Below, piece by piece: positions 10,893-24,700 of a stretch of DNA of 64,000 bases (positions are counted from its first letter, which is position 1; each line of letters starts with the position of its first letter). Origin of the DNA: Asterias amurensis. Taxonomy: Eukaryota; Echinodermata; Asteroidea; Forcipulatida; Asteriidae. Under the pieces are notes generated by a model, which made no database searches, was not told the origin of the DNA, and saw only the letters and a list, made by a program, of their open reading frames with translations. A program made the translations under genes and the position numbers. The stretch covers positions 4,166,501-4,230,500 of the forward strand of contig NC_092666.1 of assembly GCF_032118995.1 (NCBI RefSeq), written 5' to 3'.

Positions 10893-10990
10893 CTACATAG
10901 TGCCCCTGGTGGGATTCGAACCGGGGTCCCAGAGGTGGAAGGTGAAGCAAGACACCACTACGTACCCTACAACTGACTGTCTGCCTGTGA
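10893..10990 (-). repeat. tRNA-like SINE fragment
   Basis: GTGGGATTCGAACCGGGGTC is a reversed B box. Similar B-box fragments lie at 28365-28450, 30296-30375 and 49115-49145. Confidence 0.5.
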
Positions 10991-11092
10991 TCTCATCCCA
11001 GCCTAAACGTGTAATCACGTCAGGCAACCAGACGAATCAATGCGAGTACCACACAGACAACACACCGGTTATTTGTTTCGCACCACTTATTT

Positions 11093-11313
11093 TAAAGGAA
11101 CGGTCGAGTTGGTCTTTGAAAAGCGTTTGAAGCCGTTTTTTATAAAATGCAAATGGTTAGATAGATCATTTAAAAGTAGAATATGATAATCCACACAAAC
11201 ATGCCTTAAAATTGCACGGTTTTCCCTTTACGTCGCGAAGAAACACGGTCGGCCATTTTGTGGTGTCAAAATTTTGACTCCAAATCGTCCGATCCGAGGC
11301 AACGTGTTCCTAT
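11093..11313. repeat. Foldback MITE family B, one arm deleted
   Basis: Starts TTTTAAAGGAACGGTCGAGT, lacks most of the second arm, and closes with GATCCGAGGCAACGTGTTCC. Confidence 0.7.
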
Positions 11314-11610
11314 AACTACTGGATTTGTTATTATTAGGACCTATTTTCCTGATCTATACCATGGATTAGACGCGGCTTTCTGGATAATCACACGATCCTA
11401 TTATTAATCCATGGTTTTGAAGCTCCTAAAAAATCCAATAATATTACGTAAGAACATAAGGTAAGAACCGGTCCTGCATAAAGGCCATGCATACAAAGGC
11501 CATGCAAAACTGTTTGAAGGTCAGCAAACAACAAGTTTTCCAAATTAAACTCGTACAGAACAACAGGCAGCCAGTGCAGACAACGTGTGCCATACCTAAA
11601 GTAACCAAAC

Positions 11611-12141
11611 GTCACTGGACACTAAAATTGGGAATTACTCAAAATAAATTGTTAGCATAAAAATCTTACGAGGAATGAAGAGCTGTTAAAAGTATAAAAC
11701 ATTGTAAGAAACGGCTCCTCTGAAGTAAAGTAGTCTTTGAGAAAGAGGTAATTTCTCACTCAAATAGTAATCAAAGACTTCATCAGGCTAGGCATCTGAA
11801 AAGCGTACACATTTAACAAGGTTGTTTCTATTCCATTGTTCCCATTCAACTTCAATAACCAGGGCCCAATTTCATAGCGCTGCTAAGCACAAAAATATGC
11901 TAAGCATGAAATTTCTTGATAAAAACAGAGGATTACCAACCAAATTTCCACTTGTTGCATATATTGCTTGTTACTGGTATTCAGCTGTCAATTTGGTTGG
12001 TAATCCTGTTTTTATCAAGGTAGAAATGTCATGCTTAGCAAGTTTTTGAGCTTAGCAGCTCTATGAAATTGGGCCAAGTTGAGTCAAAATGTTCGGGATA
12101 CAACAAGTGCGAATTGACCAGACGTGTTCGGTGCCTTTAAA
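11611..12141. repeat. MITE family A interrupted by a foldback family E element
   Basis: A-family sequence lies at 11611-11850 and 12080-12141, around a family E foldback at 11862-12075 (GGCCCAATTTCATAG ... CTATGAAATTGGGCC). Confidence 0.75.
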
Positions 12142-12237
12142 GCGGTGGCTGGCGTGTGCAAATGGCATCAACCGGCGTGTAGAGGTGTCGGCCAAAACTT
12201 ATTATAACCACTGTATTTTACTATTGGGATAATCTAA

Positions 12238-12613
12238 TTAAAGGCACAAGGACGTCTGGTATAATTGTCAAAGACCAGTATTCTCATTTGGTGTATCTCA
12301 ACATAATGCATAAAATAATAAACTTGTGAAAATTTTGACTCAATTGGTCATCGATGTTGAAAGGGAAAAATGAAAGAAAAAAAAACACCCTTGTTGAAGT
12401 AACTTTTGCGCTTTAAGATGCCTAAAAATGGCTTCAGGCCTGAAGACTTTTCTCAGATTCAAATAATTTGAGTGTTAAAAACTCTTTCTCAAAAACTACG
12501 TTACTTCTCACAATGTTTTACAATCAACACCTTTACAATAAATTGCTCGTAGGTTGTTATGCTAATAACTATTTTGGGTAATTATGAGTGTCTGTGCTTG
12601 TGCCGGCCTTTAG
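12238..12613. repeat. MITE family A, diverged
   Basis: Contains GTGTATCTCAACATAATGCA and ends near GTGTCTGTGC. Confidence 0.65.
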
Positions 12614-13072
12614 AAGGGACCGATTTTCCCACAACTGAGTTGATCCTTTTTTCTGTATGGTAACAATTTTGAGTTGTTTATTTGTTAAGATCCTATTACG
12701 CAACATCTGGGCCTTTTAAGAAAGGTAATTATGGAGCTTCGAAGGTCGACAAACAGTCAGCTTAACAAAATAACCACGTATAACGCACGCAATCATTGAC
12801 GAATATAATGCGCGTCCTGTTCTATAAAACCTGCGTGTATAGCTTGGCCCCGCGGATATTTTGACAAATATTGCGCTTGCTGGGAGCAGGATATAAAACT
12901 AAACATGGTACTTTGGCTGGTGAACTTATTTTGCTAAGCACAATGTTGTTATGATAAGCTTATTTTTGTGCTTTAAGCAGTTTTAGAAAATTTGGCCAAA
13001 TGCTAAACAATATATGTTGTGGCCAGTAACTTTATTTTGGTAAGCAAAATATGTTGTAGTGCCCAGCTTACT

Positions 13073-13454
13073 TGTGTGACACTATTGGTAATTACTCAAA
13101 ATAATTATCATCACAAAACCTTTCTTTATTACCAGTAATGGGGAGAGGTTGATAGTATAAAACTTTGTGAGAAACAGCTCCCTCTGAAGTGCCATAGTTT
13201 TCGAGAAAGAAGTAATATTTTACGAACTTGATTTCGAGACCCCAAGTTTAGAACTTGAGGTCTCGAAATCAAGCATCAGAAAGCACACAACTTCGTTTGA
13301 CAAGGGTGTTTTTTTTTCTTTCATTATTATCTCGCAACTTCTACAACCGATTGAGCTCAAATTTTCACAGGTTTGTTATTTTATGCATATGTTGAGATAC
13401 ACCAAGTGAGAAGACTGGTCTTTGACAATTACCAATAGTGTCCACTGTCTTTAA
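13073..13454. repeat. MITE family A, near full length
   Basis: Runs from GACACTATTGGTAATTACTC to GTGTCCACTGTCTTTAA. It is flanked on both sides by family E half-copies (12903-13070, 13455-13580). Confidence 0.8.
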
Positions 13455-13680
13455 AGCAGCTCTATGAAATTGGGCCCAATGCTAAACTATATCTTTTGGC
13501 TATTAGTAACTTTATTCTGGTAAGCAAAATGTTGTTGTGCTAAGCTTATTTGTGTGCTTAAGCAGCTCTGTGAAATATGGCTCAGCAGTGCTAAACTTTA
13601 CAATATATTTAGCACGCACGACGAACGCACAACCTAAGCGTCAAGGCAGCTTTGACCCTTCGCCTGAGGACGTGACAGAT

Positions 13681-13930
13681 AGTTGTGTGCTTTCAGATGC
13701 TTGATTTCGAGACCTCAAAATCTAATTCTGAGGTCTCGAAATCAAATTCGTGGAAAATTACTTCTTTCTCGAAAACTACTTCTTTCTCGAAAACCACGTC
13801 AATTCAGAGGGAGCCGTTTCTCACAATGTTTTATACTATCAACCTCTCCCCATTACTCGTTACCAAGTAAGGTTTTATGATAATAATTTAATTATTTTGA
13901 GTTATTACCCAAAGTGTCCACTGCCTTTAA
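13681..13930. repeat. MITE family A, half copy
   Basis: Begins in GTTGTGTGCTTTCAGATGC and ends CCACTGCCTTTAA. Confidence 0.75.
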
Positions 13931-13984
13931 TATAGGGGGTCGTGCTTAACATATGGGGGTGCCGCGTGCGCCTTGACTACAGGC

Positions 13985-14715
13985 TAAATATAGAGCAAGT
14001 TCGATCACAAGCTTAAGTTCCCCTGAAGACGATCATCGAAACATGGAGTCGTTAACCACCGATTCTTTTCAGAACCAACACTACCAAAAAGAAAGGGGAA
14101 ACAAAGAGATATTCGCGTGGTGTTGCCGCACACCTCTCTTATAACTTATGATGAGACTGAAATAATCTGAAAATATGTATTATTATTCGGCAACATTTAT
14201 TTCATACTGACTCAGGGTAATGGTACAATTCAATGATAACAGATAGCTAATTGAACAGTAAATAATTGGATTAAAGTCACCTGGAAATATAATATTTTTT
14301 TTCTTCAAACAGTAGAGTATATGTTTCTGAACAATAAAAATTTTTTTTGAGTAATTGTTTTTAATGATTTATATGTTTAAAAAAATAAATAAAGTTGTGT
14401 AGGGGTGACTCCGCCTACCCCTTTTGTGACGTCAATCGAGGCAGACTTTGCCTCGATCGAACATCGAACACACGTACGTGCAAGTACATTCAAGTCCTAG
14501 TCGTGAGTTTTACGTTCCGAAAAGGTGTTTTTGCATTTTTCCGGCAATGTCGACCAGGTGTATTGCTGCGGCAATACAACTAAAAATGGGGTCAGTTTGC
14601 AAAGTGGTCCGGTCCGACGTCTTTTCCAGCGCTGTGCAGCAAACACTTCGAGCCGTCGTGCTTCGAGAATCCAGAACCACATTTTGACATGCTAAAACAA
14701 GACGCCATCCTAAAA
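13985..14715. other. Intergenic stretch without recognised genes
   Basis: Holds AT-rich sequence and then a CpG-rich part (14395-14690) with a CGAGGCAGACTTTGCCTCG hairpin. I saw no splice-flanked coding segment. Confidence 0.5.
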
Positions 14716-14716
14716 T

Positions 14717-14926
14717 AAATTCAAATGTTTGACTCCCTAATATAAATGGCCGACCGTGTTAGTTCGCAAAGTAAAAGGAAAACCACAAAATTTCGAGGCA
14801 ATTTTGTGTGGATCATTATATTCTACTTTTAAAATATCTTTCTAATCATATGCATTTTATAACAAACGGTTACAAACGCTTTTCAAAGACCAAATCGACC
14901 GATCCAAGGCAACGTGTTCCTTTAAT
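14717..14926. repeat. Foldback MITE family B, single arm
   Basis: AATGGCCGACCGTGTTAGTT ... AAGGCAACGTGTTCCTTTAA corresponds to the right arm only. Confidence 0.75.
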
Positions 14927-15406
14927 AGTAAACTCTGCTCGTATGAAGCCAAGGGTTCCCAGAAAGGCAAATTTAATTGCCATACTAGCCAAGAACTAAA
15001 TGATAGGGAGAAAACAAGGAAGGAAGTTTTAGGTGAGATGCAGGAGGAAATTTGATTTTTTTTACTAGTTCGACTATACAGACATTGGCTCAGAGGACTC
15101 AATAATTTTAAGCTACATCTCGTGCACGATTTCGTTCCCTTTTTTAGCGGACACACCCCGTTCCGAATTCAATCAGACATGTTTCCATCTGTTATGCCTA
15201 CTTTGGGGTCTTTGTCTTCAAACATTTCTCTCTGTTTATCGTCTCCGATCGTGCTGTAAAATTTCGTGACATTACATGCATTTGCCATCCGATGTCCAAT
15301 TAAAACAAACCACTCACTTTTGTTTTCGGCACATGGAGGTCTTCGCATATCAACAATACTCTGACCTTAATGCAACTGATCGTGCCGTCAACGAAACTCA
15401 ACCTAA

Positions 15407-15414
15407 TATAAAAG
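15407..15414 (+). promoter_or_regulatory. Candidate TATA box of the GABA-B-like receptor gene
   Basis: TATAAAAG lies 97 bp upstream of the first in-frame ATG after a stop. It would give a leader of about 75 nt. Confidence 0.4.
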
Positions 15415-15447
15415 TTGAAGTCATTCTCTAAAATTATCAGTTGAAAA

Positions 15448-15504
15448 ATGTGGAGCTTGAGTTCAAGTTTTACTGCTTTGTCCACTATGTTTTTATCGGT
15501 TTAA
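15448..15504 (+). promoter_or_regulatory. Upstream ORF in the receptor leader
   Basis: This is an 18-codon ORF starting ATGTGGAGC and ending in TAA. It is in the same frame as the receptor and stops 6 nt before its ATG. If the leader begins near 15437, ribosomes meet this ATG first. Confidence 0.4.
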
Positions 15505-15510
15505 AGAAAC

Positions 15511-15792
15511 ATGAAAGGCTTTAAGAGATACGAACTCCGTGTTGCGTCGCTCATGCTGCTTGCTCTCTCCGCGGTGCTAACGACGCGTTTCACGGCAGCA
15601 TCATCCAGCCACGGACCAAACGGGACAGTTAAAGATACCAACAACATCCATGATCTGTACATAGGAGGTTTCTTTTCGTTTCCTTCTTTAGACTACCAGC
15701 CTTTGGTGGCTCAGACGGCCATAGATCACATTAATAGCTTACAGGGAATCTTAGATGGCTATCATTTGGAGATGAGATGGAATTGGACTGGG
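15511..15792 (+). CDS. GABA-B-like receptor exon 1: signal peptide and start of ligand domain
   Basis: The exon has 94 codons. An in-frame TAA lies 9 nt upstream, so this is the first available start. The hydrophobic stretch VASLMLLALSAVLTTRFTAA is the signal peptide, and IHDLYIGGFFSF begins lobe 1. The donor is GTAAGTC in phase 0. Confidence 0.85.
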
Positions 15793-18700
15793 GTAAGTCT
15801 ATTTGTTGTGCCTCTTAACTTTTACTTCACGGTATCATTGTTTTAGCAAAACAGTTAATGAAATTAGTTGAAGCTTCAACGCAGTTAATCAAACACGGAT
15901 TCGGCATGTTATACGTTGCCTAGAGGTTTAATAAGAGCACTGGGACGCAAGCTCTGGGGTTTCTGATCAGTAGAATGTGGGTTCGAGAGTCGTGACACTT
16001 GTGTCCTTAACACTTAGGTGTTAAAACCACTATTGCTTTGTCCTTCGGATGGGACGTAAAGCCGTTGATCCCGTGCGTTGTGCAATACACGTAAAAGATC
16101 ACAGCAACACTTGTCGCTAAAAGAGAAGGGGTTCGCCCAGTGTAACTGGCAGTGGCTGATGGATGCGCCATAGCACCTTGTAAACCCTCCGATCCTCAAA
16201 CCCTTGCATGCACGTCATCTTACGCGGCGACTGTGCCGCGCTCGCCATTTTGGTGTGGGCAAAGGTTTACGTATAAACGCCGTGTCGCCTAAAAAGCCGC
16301 TTCACTGAATAACGCACAGGAGTGCACCCCATGAAAAAAGGTGACTGAATCACGGGCCGAGCCTCATCAATAATTTGTAGACCCTCAACATTTTCTGTAA
16401 ATAACAGACTAGTTAGAAGGCCAAAACTTTCAGGGATTGTTGAATGTAACTGACTCACAGTTTTGAGCTGTTTGGGTGAGCCAGGCCCCGACAAAATGGT
16501 CCGATTTTGTTCACAAGCGTAGGACCCCTTTCCCATGACGGCTGCTTCTGTGTTTCGAAGTAATCATCTCGGTGACGGTTTTTTTTCTTTGCGACGGCCG
16601 TAGCTCAGGGGGACCCCGGACTACCCCCATAACATAGAAAAATAAAAAACTGAAGTTCGGATTTCACTGCATTTTTGTGTTTTTGTTTTGAATGACTGAG
16701 GGACTTCTAAATATTTGTTGTGTATTTTTGAATATGTAACATTAAGCGTTGGTTGGATAGGACTTTATTTACTGGGGTGCACCCAAATTGACATTGGCCA
16801 CCAAATTGGTGCATCCAACATTATTCTGATGATGACGTCAGGTGAATAGGGTCAATAACCTATCTTTATCAAGGGGTCAATAACCTAGATCTTTCTTTTA
16901 AAATGTATCTAAGCACTTAGTACCTTGTTAAGGTCTGTTACACACAGTGTGTAGTGGGTATTTGTTTTAATCATTCTAATAAATACAACAACCGATTAAG
17001 ACTATTGATTTCGTATAGTGGTTTTGTCTGCGTGACAATGTGGATTAAGCATTTTAAAATAATAGGACTTTAGTTTTGATAAATTTCATTTTACTTGGTC
17101 TTTTAATCTGGACTATTCACTCTGTATTCAACAATGAGTGCCGCGTTTTGGCGACCCCAACCAGAAACATTGGTCATCGGCTGGGCGTTTTCGCGTGTTC
17201 GGTTAATTGAGCGCGGTGACGATGCTGTTCAGACGAACCGGTAACCGACTCGTTACGGGTCGGTTCCGGGCTTTGGTTGGGGTCACCAAAACGCACTCAA
17301 TGACAACTCCTCAAAACGCTTGTCCCAGAGTGAAAATAATCACACACACACAAAACAACGCCATTTCAAAAGACAGTCATACAAACGGAAATAGACCTTC
17401 AAAATACGACCATAAAATTGTCAAAAGCTTTTCAACACACAGTCATATTAAAGACTGCCACAATTCCGTCGGGGTTATACTCAAAAGTAACAAACTCATT
17501 TAATTTCTCATTATTCCGAATGCATAGAATTCGGCCAAAGGACTTCGACTTTTGTCGACTGTGGAAATAGTATAATAAAGGGCTTGTGTACTTTTTGTAC
17601 GACACGCAACACAAACGTACACAGATTTATACTAAACATACTCGGTTTAAAGATAATGATGGTAGTATACTATACATTGTTTTGTAAATAAAAGGCATCC
17701 CAGCCTACAATAGTTTGCTTAATAATGGGCCATCCATGCCCCCATACAGTTTTCAGTTTTGTAAAATATCATTGTTTGTATTTGTAGCATGACAACGGAT
17801 TTACACGACTCTCCTGAAAACAATGTTCAGTGTTTTTCACTCGGTTTTTTACCTGAAAAACTTGCCAACTTATGCAGTTGAAACGGCTATACAGGTATCA
17901 CAAACATCTGCAGTCATATAGTGAGTATAGGCCTATAAAGACTTTTTTTTACGGTGCAGCCATCTTGAATTTCTCCAATAAATTGATATCAATGTTACCA
18001 AACCGAGGCTGGAAGATCAAAATAGTCAGGTTCCTTTTTTCAAAATGATTATTAGCATGCGTTATTGTTATTCACTACGAGGAACAAGACCAAAAATAGA
18101 GGCAACAGGATAAAGGTCTGTAGGGATTTATGTCATGACCAAAAACTTGATCTACAAAAAGTGACAAATTTCAAGTGACATTAAATTGTCATTATTACGA
18201 TTGTAGAACACCAGTCCAGCCCGAGGACTTTCAACTCTTATTTCTCACAAACTTTTGCAAAATTATGAAGCTGAATCTGCTACAGGTCACAAACATCTTT
18301 ATCCACACTGAGTAGGATTTATCGCATGGCCAACATTATCTATACAAAATGTGACAAATTTTAAGTTACACTCATTTGTCATAATTCCGATTGTAGAATG
18401 CCAATCCAGCCCAAGGTCTTCCAACTCGTATTTCTCTACAATGCAGCTGAAACTGCTTCATGTAACAAACATCTTTATTCCTAATGGTAATAGGGATTTA
18501 TCATGGCCAACAATTTGATCTACAAAAAGTGACAAATTTTAAGTAACATTCAGTTGTCATTATTCCAAATGTAGAATGCCAAACCAGCCCAGGACTTCGA
18601 CTCTTACATACACTTGTAAATGCCGAACCTCCGATTGTCATGGCTTGGGGACCACTGTACTCCATTGAAGCTACGATATTGAATCAAGTTGCTGGGAGGT

Positions 18701-21700
18701 ATAACCTTGTGCAGGTTAGTATATACACTGGCTTCCAATGGAAAAACGCATGTAATGGGAGACTTTCATGACGCTTGGTGGCAGCAGACCTACCAGGTAA
18801 AATCCATTGTTCTCACTAATGTGCGCACGCTCAGAACTACGTAAACAATGGACTTTTAAGTCTGCTGCCACCTAGCGCCTCAACGTCTCCCATTCAAAAC
18901 TCTTCTAAATGTTTTTAAATGTTTGAATGGCATTGCTCCACCATGATTCTGTCTGATATGTTTTATCTCCGCCAAACCCACCGTCAAGGACTCTGTTCTT
19001 CTTCCGATAAAACTCGGCTTAACACTCATGAGTTCAGATTAACTTTATGGCAAACACGCCTTCTCACACTCAGCTGCTGAACTTTGGAACAATCTCCCAA
19101 TTAATGTCCGTAAATCTTCTCGTAGTGTTACTTTTAAGAAAATATTTATCTTTCTTTAATAGTATAGATTAATAACTTGTATAGTAGATTAATGGCTTTA
19201 TATTCTGCTGTCAGCTTCATGAAATTGTACACTGAATGTTTTCGATGTTGGCAAAGTTTGCACTATAGGCTATCAAATACTATAACGACAAATTACACAA
19301 TTTCAACAAGAGAGAATTTTGTTTACTTTTCTCCTCTCACATAAGGACTCTATAATTTGAATATATGGTCATCACAAATTCATTTTCATTTCCCTTCATT
19401 TTTAAAATGTAGATAATTCAGCCCAGTCGTTTACGAATTAAAGGCAATTAATGTAAGCTAGGGTCCAAAGGTTACTTACTGGTCCTTGCTCTTTAAGCTT
19501 ATTGTATATAAAGTAAAGGAGAGTTTTACACGTTTTTAATTTTACCTAGCAGTATAAGCCTCCAATTTTATTACTGCATTTAAACCTTGAAGTCGATTGT
19601 TCAAGTGTGAAGTGCTCAAGGGAACAGGAAGCCATTAACAAACACATGGTTACTGTAGCAACTTTGCTTTGTTTCTTTTACCTTGAAAGTTTCGGCTTTT
19701 CATCTATTTGGTTGATGTTTGTGACCGGTCGAAATTACAGAGAGTAAAAAAAAAGACCACATAAAAACGGCGATATCGGAAAAACAATATTAAACCATGT
19801 ATGGCATGTTTAAGGCACCTAATTCATTGTGTAAAACGTCGAAGACCAGTTCTCACTTGGTGTATCCACAAAAAATAACAAATCTGCACAAATTTGGACC
19901 AATTTGGTCGTCGAAGTTGGACTATGGAGCAATAAGTGCTCCATGGTTGCAAACAGAATAATGAAAGAAAAAAACAACCTTACTGCCCAAAATGTGTGCT
20001 TTCAGATGCCTTTATATGGCTTTTAATATTTGAGTGGGAAATTACCTCTTCCTGAGCCGTTCCTCACAATTTGTTATACTTATATATCCATCTAAATGAA
20101 ACCGGTGGCAACAAAATACTGTGATGACTTCGATCGTCGATTTTTATTTGGTACTAGCTGTGTATGGACCTTATTAACGTGACATCATATTAGTAGGGCG
20201 CCCTCATCTAGGGGTAAAAAGACGGTCGGTCATTGATCCATCCTGTGCGCACGCTGGTCCATTGTTTAAAGATTAAAGGAACACGTTGCCTTGGATCGGT
20301 CGAGTTGGTCTTTGAAAAGCGTTCTGTAACCGTTTATTGTAAAATGTATATGGTTAGAAAGATATTGTAAAAGTAGAATACAATGATCTACACAAGTATG
20401 CCTCGAAATTGCGTGGTTTTCTTTTTACCCTGTCGACTAACACGGTCGGCCATTTATGGGAGTCAAAATTTTTACTCCCATAAATGGCCGACCGTGATAG
20501 TTCCCGACGTAAAAGGAAAACCGTGCAATTTCGAGTGATACTTGTGTGGATCATTATATTCTACTTTTAAAATATCTTTCTAACCATGTGCATTTCATAA
20601 CAAACGGTTTCAAACGCTTTTAATAGACCAACTCGTCCGATCCAAGGCAACGTGTTCCTTTAAAGATTAACAAATATTAAAAAAGAGGGTTCTATCAGAA
20701 GTAGTTTGTAGTTTATTGCTCCATGTTTGTACACACCTCACTGTATGTGGGGACAGAATATCTGGGGGACAGAATATCTGGGGGACAAAATCTCCTGCCA
20801 CACCTGTAAAACCTTTAATTGCACCGTGGGCACTAACCTTGGTCATCTCGTTTCTTTCCTCACTGAGGTTGGCCTTGCAACCAGCGAAGCTTTATTGGAT
20901 CGCTCTGTGTACCCATACACCGTCATGGCCCTTCACAGGGACCGGGAATTCAAGGTTGCACAGGTGGCTTTCTTCAAACGGGTCGGATGGCGAAGGGTGG
21001 CGTTTATCTACGAGGAAAGTGCAGCAGATCAAGAAGTAAGTAGCCTCAGAACAAACAAAAACGGGTGAAAAATGTAAGTTTGGCAATAGAATGTGAAGGA
21101 GAACTTCATTTAAAGGAACTGGAAAGAATTGGTAGGAAAAAAAACTCGTCTAAAGGCCATGCCACACGAGGCAATTTACTGGCAACCAGTTCCAGGCAAT
21201 CTCCAAAAAGAAAATATTGAATGTTAATACATTTTTCTTAGTATTTTTCTTAGGAACACTGCACCTCCAAGTTGCCTGTAAAATTGCCTGGCGTCACAAG
21301 GCCCATAGATCACAGTTTCAAACAAAACTTACACAGTCATTCTAATGATGATAGTAGAAAACATCCCTTGAAATATTTCTATCCGAAAAAGTCATATTTG
21401 ATAAGAAATAAATGAAAATAATTTCCCACATAGGCCTATGACTTACGGACTCGGAATCCCCAGTTATGGAAAACACTTTCTACTGAGGCTTGTGCACAAA
21501 AATACTGTACAGTTTACAGCGTACACACTTACTAGAATAACGACTAATTATTGAGTTTGGTTTAATTGCAGTACGTTGATCATTTCCGAAAGCTAGTGGA
21601 AGCTGCTGATGGGCAGATCGTTGCAGAAGAAGGAGTTGAAGATATGAATAATCTTGACTTTCATCTTCTCAATCTAAAGGTGCTCTTTCATTATTTTTAA

Positions 21701-24700
21701 ATGAACGAAAACAAAAATCAATTTCAATTCAAACTCACATTTCTGACCATGCTTTATGAAAACAAATAAAAAGCCGTAGTCCCAGCCAATTTTCAATCCT
21801 TCCGCACGGGTAGTAGTTAATAAACAGGACAGTCCTTTTCAGAACTGAGAAGTCTCCAGAACATCCGATAAATCTACTCCGCGGTTACTAGCATAAAGAC
21901 AGACAAAACTCTGCCTGGCAAGTAGATACACACATGGTGTTACCGCAAACCAAATACATTGATAGCTTACCATGCAATGCATCAAATCCTAAGAACAAAG
22001 CCAAACAATAATTTATAAAGACAGAGAATATATTTGTAAAGTCATCATCTAGAAGCCGAGGCTTGTGGGGAGATGCCTGATGGACAGACAAACATACACA
22101 GGAACAAGAACGTACAGACAATGAATGGAATGGACAGACAATCAGAAGAAACACAAAAATGATGAAGATATAACAATGATGAGAATAATAATATAAACAA
22201 CAATAATGATACAATCCTGAATTGAGTACTATCAATAATAATAATAATATCGAAGTCTTATAGCGCACGTATCTACCAAATAAGGTACTCAAGGCGCCGA
22301 GTATATGCAAACTTTCAGAAAGATGTCTTTTTATTGAAGTAATGACTTCTGAGTGAATTATGTCGCACCATATAAGGGTTTTACAATGTGCTAGAGTACT
22401 AAGCAATAGTAAATTGAGAACGAGAAAACGATGTCAAATACTGGGAGAGGAGAGCTCCTAAAGCGCATTTAAATCGATCCACAACTTATCTTGAATCAAC
22501 CATCAAGGCTTCGTACAAATATAAAAACCTCACTTTACTACTACTACAGACATAGCCATTACAGTTTCTTTTTATGAATGACGTTTACTTATTGATGCCA
22601 CCGAACTTATCACCCGTTTGTTTGGTTTTCACTTTTAGCGCCAGGACGCAAGAATCATATTGTATTCATTCAACAGGGAGCGTCACTTTGTACAGCTGTT
22701 TTGTCAGGTAATGTAGGGGAGTTTTTTGAACGACCCTTTTTTATAGTTCTCACCAGTATAAGACCTATGCACGCACGCTCAGAGCCACATACATTAAGTT
22801 CTTAAAGATGCCAGATTTTTGGCCCCAAACATTAAAAAATAGAAGAGTATCACCCGCTCTATACGAACAAAAGTTTAACTTTTACTTTTAATGGTCAGGA
22901 ACCATGACACAAATTTAAACCGTTTATTATAAAACACATAAGAATTGGCCACGTGATATATTGTCGGGATCCAGACAAAAACTAATTTTGAGCACTTTAT
23001 TTCACTGCTACTAATAATTGGCGGACTTTTTCGAGCAATGGCTCAAATGAAAGCTTTTAACTTTCTCGACCCCCATCAAAATATCTATTGAATTTTAGAT
23101 CAAAATTTTTGGGTCAAATCGGCCAAAAATCTGACATTGAATCTTTAATATTTATGTGCCCAGAGCCACGACAAAAGGACCGTTATGCCTGCTGTTGCCA
23201 GGGTCACAAAGGTCTCCCATTGCAAAGTTGTCTTTCCTTTGGAGTCACGATGCACGACTACATTACGAGAGAATGCTTGACATTCGTAGAGCACTTGAAT
23301 TGGATGCACCGAACGGTAAACTCCCTTATTGTTTTAAAAAATCTTACTTTATTAACTTGAAATAGGCATATCTGGCTGGAATGTATGGAGCTAAGTACGT
23401 GTGGATCCGAAGGGTCGGGAAAACCTCTTGGTGGTTAGACGCTAAACCAGACGACCTAGAGCCATGTACGCAAGAACAGCTCAATACAGCCGCCAATTCC
23501 CAAATGGTTTTTGACGGCAACCAAAGACAGCCTACAGTTCTGGACTTGAACTTCAATGGAGTGGTACAGTACTTAACAAATTGCGTTTCAGAGTAGGTGT
23601 TCTGTCGTGACATCCTTAAGCAAGGCACTTAACAATGATGCTTCGTTCTGCGGATGGGACGTAAAGCCGTTGATGCCGTGTGTTGTGTATAGCGCACGTA
23701 AAAGAACACATTGCACTTTTCAAAGAGAGCCCCGCGGTGTTCCTTGTTTGAATGGCACCATATTGTGCCACAGCACATTGTAAACCAATACATGATGCTA
23801 AGTAAGGAGTGTCTCATTTATTTCAAACATAGTCCCACATACCTTGCAAGGAAATACTGAACGTTAAAAAGCCCCGAGCGTCACTGAGTGACAGATAAAT
23901 AAGAAGCCATTATTGTTATTATTTATTCCCGCTTAACATTATTCTCTGCAGAAACCGTTGCCAGAACATTATGTTTACTACAATCAAAGCATTCATCCCG
24001 GTATCCTTGCACCCTACATCTATGACGGTATCATAGCCATAGCATTAGCTCTGAATGCTTCCATAGCTGACCTGCAGCATCTGGATCCTCCAAGACGACT
24101 CCAAGATTTCAGCTACTCCGATGACGAGATGGCTAGAGTCATCCTGAAGAACGCTGACAACCTCGACTTCACCGGATTACTGGTAAAAGTCCTCTTTTGT
24201 GTTTTCCATTCAAGAATATTGAGGAAGGTCGGAATAAAAAAATGTATAAAATAAGCAATAATCGTAACGTTGAGACCAATTTAAGAACTGACTCCGCGGT
24301 AGTACAGTAATCAAGATCCTATAAGCTAAAGTAGTAATAGTTAAAAAGCCGGGCAGTTCTTTTCAGAACTGAGAAGTCTCCCGAACCCCCGAACATCTAC
24401 TCCGCGGTAGTAAAATAAAGAAAGACAGTTCTCTATAAGAACAAACTCTACCTGGCAAGTAGATACACACATGGTGTTACCGCAAACCAAATATACATAT
24501 ACAATTTTTGTTTTGCAAGTTCGCCCCAAGCAAGGCTAAAAGAAAAAGAGGAAATACTGGTAAATTCATTCGAAGTTGTTTTACAATATTTATTATAGGA
24601 AGAAACTGCCCGTCTCCAGGAGAAGACGAGCAGAGTGTACTGTTAGAAACGTCTTGACCAAACCATTTCTTTTCAGAGCCAAACACTCCCTCAAAAGAGA

